Made by a program: the position numbers and the translations under genes
Origin: Undaria pinnatifida
Lineage: Eukaryota; Sar; Phaeophyceae; Laminariales; Alariaceae
Assembly: GCA_012845835.1 (NCBI GenBank)
Contig: JABAKD010000016.1
Span: forward strand, 19,336,696-19,400,695
Direction of reading: 5' to 3'
DNA: 64,000 nucleotides
Shown: piece by piece, positions 58,011 through 64,000 of the stretch
How positions within the stretch are numbered: the stretch's first letter is position 1
Layout of the letters: each line of letters starts with the position of its first letter
Notes under the pieces: generated by a model
Databases searched by the model: none
What the model was told of the DNA's origin: nothing
Seen by the model: only the letters and a program-made list of their open reading frames with translations

Positions 58011-58434
58011 ACTAAGGAAGTTCAGCAAGTTCAACGACTATCATTTCGTACTGGCCTGTGATTAGAGAAGTTGTACATGGACCAATTGCATAATACAGTC
58101 CAGATCGAGTGCGAGATCGGTGCAACATGCTTGGGTATCGTATTACAGCGCAGCAGTAATAAAGCCAATTCACTTCTTTTTTTTTCCCCATCCCATTTAT
58201 TATACTCGCAATACTCTCGCCCTCCCAGTAGTATAACTCAGATCCGGGGTCATATAGCGGGCCCTCCTCCCCCCTTCCCACTACGGTACATGCCACAATT
58301 TTTGTCGCGAGAATAATTCAGCATTTTCTTCCCTCGTCGATTCGCGTCAAATTGTACCTGCCCACGCTGCTAGGCGTTCTCAGCAGTTAGTTGATCCTAT
58401 TTTTGCATTTTTGCAAATAAAGTCAAATATCAAC

Positions 58435-58494
58435 GGTGGGAATCGGACTAGGCTAGTATTCGAGGGTAACCACTCGACCACCGGGGCGACCGGC
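58435..58494 (-). ncRNA. tRNA-derived SINE head, second copy
   Basis: On the minus strand GCCGGTCGCCCCGGTGGTCG, AGTGGTTACCCTCGA and later TAGTCCGATTCCCACC give A-box and B-box-like arms in tRNA order. The first 40 bases match 36150-36190. Anticodon and acceptor stems are poor, so a working tRNA is unlikely. 58011-58434 and 58495-59347 show no gene. Confidence 0.6.
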
Positions 58495-59347
58495 TCTATA
58501 TAACTCAGTTGAGATGATCAGTCAGCAATCAGCAGCAAGAAGAACATAATGTAGGAAGCAACACAAAGTTACTTGTCAGTTACGTACTAACACGACCGGT
58601 TGCACTTGGCCAGCAAACGACCAAAACAGCAACGGAGAAAGGCACCATAGCAACAACAAAGCACGCCTTCCACACCGCCTATACTTCTCCAAAGGGTCTT
58701 CTCGGGGAAAAGAACAGCCCGCTGATGCGATACCGGGACGAATGCATGCCGCTGGTTTCTTCCGTGGATACCGTCTACCACTATGACCTTCGCGTGGCGC
58801 AGCGTAACAACAGGAACGATTTTTCCTCTTGTTTTTTTATGTCGAAATGTTGTTCCCTGTTTTTTGGTACACCCTCCCCATACCAAAGCCAGACAAAGCG
58901 TATGTATGTGTAGTAGAGCATCAGTGTGTGTGCTCTTGCTCGTACCTATATTACTAGCACGGGAGTACAAGCTACGTCGATGTGCCCGAACTCATATAGT
59001 ACCACCCTCGAGGCCGGGGACGCAGCCACTCGTAATGCTGCTGTGTGACTTTTTATGGCGCAGTAATCGTAATCAATAACTCCTCGTTTTAGTCATGCGT
59101 GCGCTTGCCACGTCTATCCATGTACGTATATACGTACCTACCTAAATTCAATAAATAAATGCACTATGATACCTACCGCGGTACCATGGGAAATATTTTT
59201 ACAGTAAAAACTCTTTGTTTTGGGACAAAATATGACGCCAATATCGAAATAATGTCTTGCCAAGTTTAACTTTATCAACCTCTGCATACATCAATATACC
59301 CGAAGAATAGCTAGAGAGTACCGTTCAAAATACATTTTTTTGCGCAT

Positions 59348-59830
59348 TTCCCGCTTGTCTCGCTCAGCCCTCATCCGCGTTCACGTCGTGGTGCGGAACG
59401 GATAAGGCAGGGTGTGGGGCGTTGGAGCCGCCCCTCGAAGACGGTGCTCGAACCAAGCGATTTGACCGAGAAATTTCAGTTTCGAGAATCCGATACTGAG
59501 GCCGAGACGAAAAAACTCCCGACCAAATATCTGTCCTCTCATAAAAAGAATCACCATATATAAACTCTGCAGACGTCAAGATCCAACCAAAGGCGCGAGA
59601 GTGCATGCCCAAAATACAACATTTTCGCAACTTTTCGCTTGTTTCGCCCAACCCCCATCTGCGTTCACGTCGAGGTTCGGAACGGACAAGGCAGGGCGAG
59701 CGTTGGAGCCGCCCCTCGAAGACGGCGCTCGAACGAATCAATTTGACCGAGAAATTCCAGTTTCGATAATCCCATACTGAGGCGGAGACGAAAAAAACTC
59801 CTGACCAAATCCTTGCCCCCTCGAAAAAAA
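59348..59830. repeat. Two tandem copies of a ~285 bp repeat
   Basis: CGCTTGTCTCGCTCAGCCC, CGGAACGG..AAGGCAGGG, GGAGCCGCCCCTCGAAGACG, GCTCGAAC..AT.TGACCGAGAAAT and GAGACGAAAAAACTCC occur at 59348-59545 and 59634-59830. A third copy is at 63255-63470 and a fragment at 62955-63010. Frames in it are not genes. Confidence 0.85.
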
Positions 59831-59857
59831 GAATTATCATATACTTCGAAGTATACA

Positions 59858-61330
59858 GATACAAGGGCTCCGCATGGGTGCCGGCGAATGCCGGCACCCA
59901 TACTCCGGGTAGGGCAGGGCAGCAATTCGACTTGTTCGATTCAATATTCGATAGAGATCGAAAACCGTTACCACACAACACATAGTCTACGCGTGTTGAA
60001 CGTAAAGTAATGCCAAGATATTGATATAGACTAACAGTGGACTACTTACTACTTCTGTTGTTTCCTCCGTTTTTCCGTTTCTTGCGTGAATCTGATTCCG
60101 AACTTCGTCATATATCTTTCGATCGGATAAATCCGAGCCCACGCAGACTGACCCTCTAGTTTGGCCACGAAGAGACATTTCGAGTTCGTTTCTTGACGTT
60201 TCGACTCAACCAAGCATCCAGCGCCAGCAGAGGGATGGCCAAAGGTTTGCTGCATGTTCTCTACGTAGCAACTGACAGGCGCGCACTGAGCCAGCTTTTG
60301 CTATTACATGTATGATACCATAATATAATACGCGCGATCGGAGTATCACACACAGCTCGCAAAGATGAGTTTCGACAAACTTCCATCTCACAGCAGCTGG
60401 AGTGTATTTTATTTTTATGATATCTAGATCCGAGGCTCCCAGACCGACTGTCTGTGTGTATAGTGATCGTGGAGAGACTTGCTGACGGTATTCTAGGCGT
60501 GAAACACGGTGTCGCTGCCTTCGTCATTCAATTCCTCGAATGCTATTATAATATTGTTGCTACTTGTTGCTGTAGACCACTCTCGTCTGGTCGATGGAAT
60601 ACTAGTAGTACGCGATAGCACTGAACAAATAATTGGTAGTTGAGAATTTCAGGCTCGATCGAGTTTTAGACAAAAATAAAAACAAAATTCCTGGTGTGGC
60701 TTTTTGTCTAATTGCTGGTCGCTCATTGGCCGGAGATCGTACATAAAATAACCGTCATCTAGGGACGATAGGGTCCATTCCCAGAATCACAATCCATTCA
60801 CAGCAACTCCGACAACCCGGGAACGAACACGGGTATATCACCAGGATTGATACCTCTCCGCACAGTGTGGAAATCCTCAATGCCGCCGACCGGCCGATCT
60901 CTAATTGGCTAGGGTTCGTACATTATAGAGCCAGCTCCATCCGGGGACGATAGGGTCCCATCCCTGGTCCAGGGGTCATTCCATATATCTAAAAATTAGA
61001 CAAACGGGGGAAGAAACCCGAGTTATCTCGGGTCGACACCGCCCCTCACGGTGTGGAAACCCAATTCCAATGGCTAGAATGGCTGATTGGTTCGAGCTCC
61101 ACAGCGGGCCCCCACCCTAGTAGGAGGATGAAGAGGCTCACCAACCGATGGGGGGCAGTTCCGTCGCACACGGGGGAGATAGGGCCCCATCCCTGGTTCA
61201 GAAATCCTCCGAATCTCTACAGCCCCAGCAACGCGGGAACGATAACGACGGTCTCCCGGGTCGATATACCTCCCCGCACGGCGTGTCAACCCCGACTCCA
61301 TTGGCTTAATTCTCGTGATTGGCTCGTAGG
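59858..61330 (+). repeat. Uninterrupted composite repeat (A'-D'), empty site
   Basis: A' (59858-60655) and D' (60700-61330) match the two halves split by the hAT element. At the junction GTTGAGAATTTCAGGCTCGA is followed by GAGTTTTAGAC without any AGCTCA array. D' has only three of the ~190 bp units. Confidence 0.82.
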
Positions 61331-64000
61331 CTTTGACCCAATAAGCTCACAGTTATTTCGACCGAGTCGGGTTTTCTCGCATACTTCTCGCATGCGGCAA
61401 ACATTTGAAATGCGGGCGCAGTTCAATGAGTTATTTGCATGATACGTCGCACAAAAAATGCGATTTTGAGCCTATATAAGGTTGGCATGCCGAGCAAGCA
61501 CGCTCAAAATGAGGATGAGAAACATTTGAACAGCAACAACAGCGCCAAACGCCGTATAAATGGACGAATTAGAGCCATTTGTATGCAGGATTCAGCCCCC
61601 CCCGGTGATAATCACATTTAATTTCAAACAAAAATGGGGTTTTCAAAGAAAAACGACATAATTATACGTGGAACTAAGACTGGCACGACTCGAGCATAAA
61701 AACCAACAGTGGAAAAAAATCTGAAATTAGGCCAAAACAGTGCGTATTTGACTCACTGGCATAATGGTCGAATAATCATGAAATACTTGCTGCCCGAATA
61801 ATCACCTCTTTGTCGCTTATGAGGCACCGAAAAATAACGCTGAAAATTCCGATCTCATTCGTTTTATCGGGTCAGAAACCTAACTATGCTCGCCAATATT
61901 TTCATGGGTTTTCTTGCATACTACTCCGTCGGGCAAAAAAATGCCATGCGGCCGCAATTCGTACCAAACGCTCGACCTCGGGATGTTGGTGCCCAGAGCG
62001 TCACGATAAAGCCATTCGGGATCATAAGAAGAGCGGTCAAATCGCCATGTCCCGGCATACTAACAGCCATGTATATTGCCCACAACAGATAAGAGCAATG
62101 GGCGCCTGCTTCGGCTTGACACAACTGTCAGGGTGATCTTCAATCGGAATATAATACCCCTTTTCTTTCTTCTCTGTCCTTTCTATTATTTTCTTTTTTC
62201 CAATTGACTTGCGTCTGACGTGCGTATGCGTAGTGATAGGTACCACGGGATATGTGTGCAGAACATCCCTATTTTTATGATACTGCTATATCGTCGATTG
62301 CTGTGGCGCACAGGAGATATTGTCAAGAAGATCCCTATTACTCTGTATCATCGGTTAATTCCTGGCGAACGAGATGACATTTCCAAGATGATCCCTATAT
62401 TTTGTTATAGTGTAATCAATTAATCGCTGGCGCACACGATGTATTGATCAGCAACAACAACAACAACAGTCAGTACCCAGCTCAATTCTTGCAACCACAC
62501 AACAACGCGTTCGAAACACTACTATCTTGATAATCACACCTACCTTTGGAAGTGCATCCACGTTTCGTTTGTGGGGATAAATATACATGGAACTAGTGTG
62601 GGATATTTATTTTGCGGTCCTGAATGATGGATGGTGGATCGTGGACCAATATATACGGAACGACCCTTTGAAGCGGCGATGAAAAAGACTGACAAAACAT
62701 TGTTTCTCGTACTAGGATTTTTAAGAGCGACTCCATTCGTTGTGTTTGTTTTCTATTTATTTTATGCATATGGTCTGGCCTGTTTTGTTGTGTTCTTGTA
62801 CCCGATACGCTGCTAGCATTTCACTCGCTTTATACCTTGATTAATTGCGATTGTTTGGTTTATTTCGTCTCACAGTCTGTGGCCACAAAATAATAAGTTG
62901 TATCTCCCTAGGATGAAGAATCAGCACAGGCACTTGGTGTAATGATGTTGTTGGGTAGGGAGCGGCCCCCCTCGAAGACAACGAACGCTCGAAGAAAGGT
63001 ATTTGACATTGAAATCCGACATCGAAAAGCAACGGCACAGACAGCAGTCATTCGTACGATGTGCACAATAGACCGAACGCTTCGAGGTGTGACCATGAAA
63101 GAAGTGTGGTGGGGACGAAATAAGAAGCCAATTTGGAAATGATGCCAACTTGGAAATAAATGTTTTCCCATACCTGGTATGTTTTTTTCGTTAAAGCTCT
63201 GCATATGCCAAGATTCAAGAATAACTAGGGCGTATACCGCCCAAGATACAAAAAATTTGCGCACTTCTTGCTTGTCTCGCTCAGCCCACGTACCCGATCC
63301 CGGCCAGGTGCGGAACGGATACGGCAGGGCGAGGGGCGTTTGAGCCGCCCGTCGAGGACGGCGCTCGAACGAAGCTATTTGACCGAGAATTCCAGTTCCG
63401 AGAATCGCATACTGAGGCCGAGACGGAATGAAAGTCCTGACCGAATCCCCCCCAAAAAGAATGATCATATATATACTTATATGTACGACCTACTGTGGTA
63501 CGAAGGAACCAGGGCTGGGGATACTATATCCCAGGTATATACCGGCGCGCACCCTGGTACGGGCACCAGGTTACCTTGGTATCAGGGTTGCCTGGTACGT
63601 GCGACAGCAGTGCACGCAGCTGGCCTGTCCTGCACGCCGATCCCAGGGACAGATTCTTCGAGGTTGTACTGTTTTGTTTAGAGGGAGTGTAGAGCGTAGA
63701 TTAGAGCTACAGTACACCTCACCAGAAACCTAGCCGCCGGGTATCCACGAGCACCCAACCGGATATCCACGGACGTTGTCCTGTTAAAATTGTGACGGCA
63801 CGGTGCGTGTGAAGTATATAGCCGGCAATTCGACTACGACAACAAGACGTGGTGGACCGAAAGTGACACCTTGTTTCGTGTGCGATGCGTGTTTTTTCCC
63901 ACCCCGGCCATCACGCCTACTCTTAGGTGCTGCGAGGAACATCAGCAATATACCCAGTACCATAACGATTAAAGTTACGTTGCATCAGAGTTGCCAATGG
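61331..64000. repeat. Repeat-rich right end, no gene
   Basis: Contains an inverted relative of 50690-50900 (61650-61880), the reversed 3' end of the retroposon-like repeat (62160-62245, CACTACGCATACGCACG with the A-rich tail), a direct relative of 51700-51880 (62780-62960) and the third ~285 bp repeat copy (63255-63470). 63520-63610 is dense in CCAGGTA/TACCTGG. No exon was recognised. Confidence 0.6.

Larger units (their letters stand above)
951..63179. other. Dispersed palindromic 9-mer TACCWGGTA
   Basis: Exact matches start at 951, 3583, 8586, 10468, 10597, 12147, 20797, 42676, 43063, 43650, 51895, 52645, 52695, 54371, 56479 and 63171. None is in an exon; they lie in introns, repeats and spacer DNA, several next to CAGCAG. 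Random expectation for such a palindrome in 64 kb is about 0.5. Confidence 0.75.

Overview
This is nuclear DNA of an intron-rich eukaryote, most likely a stramenopile and probably a brown alga. Coding exons are short and GC-rich at third positions. They are separated by long introns with GT..AG borders, full of poly-C/poly-G, CAG/CTG runs and old transposons. Proteins carry long Gly, Ala, Ser and Pro tracts, and the CCDC124-like exon resembles oomycete/stramenopile versions. The taxon is an inference; nothing looks bacterial, viral or organellar. Gene models were assembled by hand from reading frame, splice sites and domain continuity.

Genes, left to right. (1) First exon of a CCDC124/Lso2-type ribosome-associated protein, minus strand, 9016-9288. 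(2) Diverging from it, a five-exon plus-strand gene for a Gly-rich, helical, LEA-like protein of unknown function, 9857-15856. (3) A plus-strand NADAR-family gene, five visible exons, 21286-25653, with a very long Gly/Arg-rich N-terminal region. (4) A nine-exon, 10.5 kb minus-strand gene, 45379 down to 34878, for a 977-residue, 12-helix major facilitator superfamily transporter of spinster-like type. (5) A possible decayed DUF599-like membrane protein just upstream of its start. (6) A divergent plus-strand gene, 46102-49090, for a low-complexity protein ending in a charged coiled coil.

The rest is repeats. 1-8 kb holds tandem arrays, a dispersed retroposon-like repeat and a foldback element. 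26-34 kb is a nest of diverged repeats without a gene. 49-64 kb is repeat-rich. Its centrepiece is a hAT-type transposon (53662-56767) with an 8 bp target-site duplication, imperfect terminal inverted repeats, two large subterminal AGCTCA-motif arrays and a broken transposase remnant. A related, uninterrupted copy of its target lies at 59.9-61.3 kb and serves as the empty site. Further elements are a TA-flanked inverted-repeat element in transporter intron 1, three ~450-520 bp foldback elements (two in introns) and tRNA-like SINE heads.

Two patterns fit no standard label. The palindromic 9-mer TACCWGGTA occurs at least 16 times where about half an occurrence is expected. Short copies of exon ends, donor site included, lie inside the next intron in two genes.
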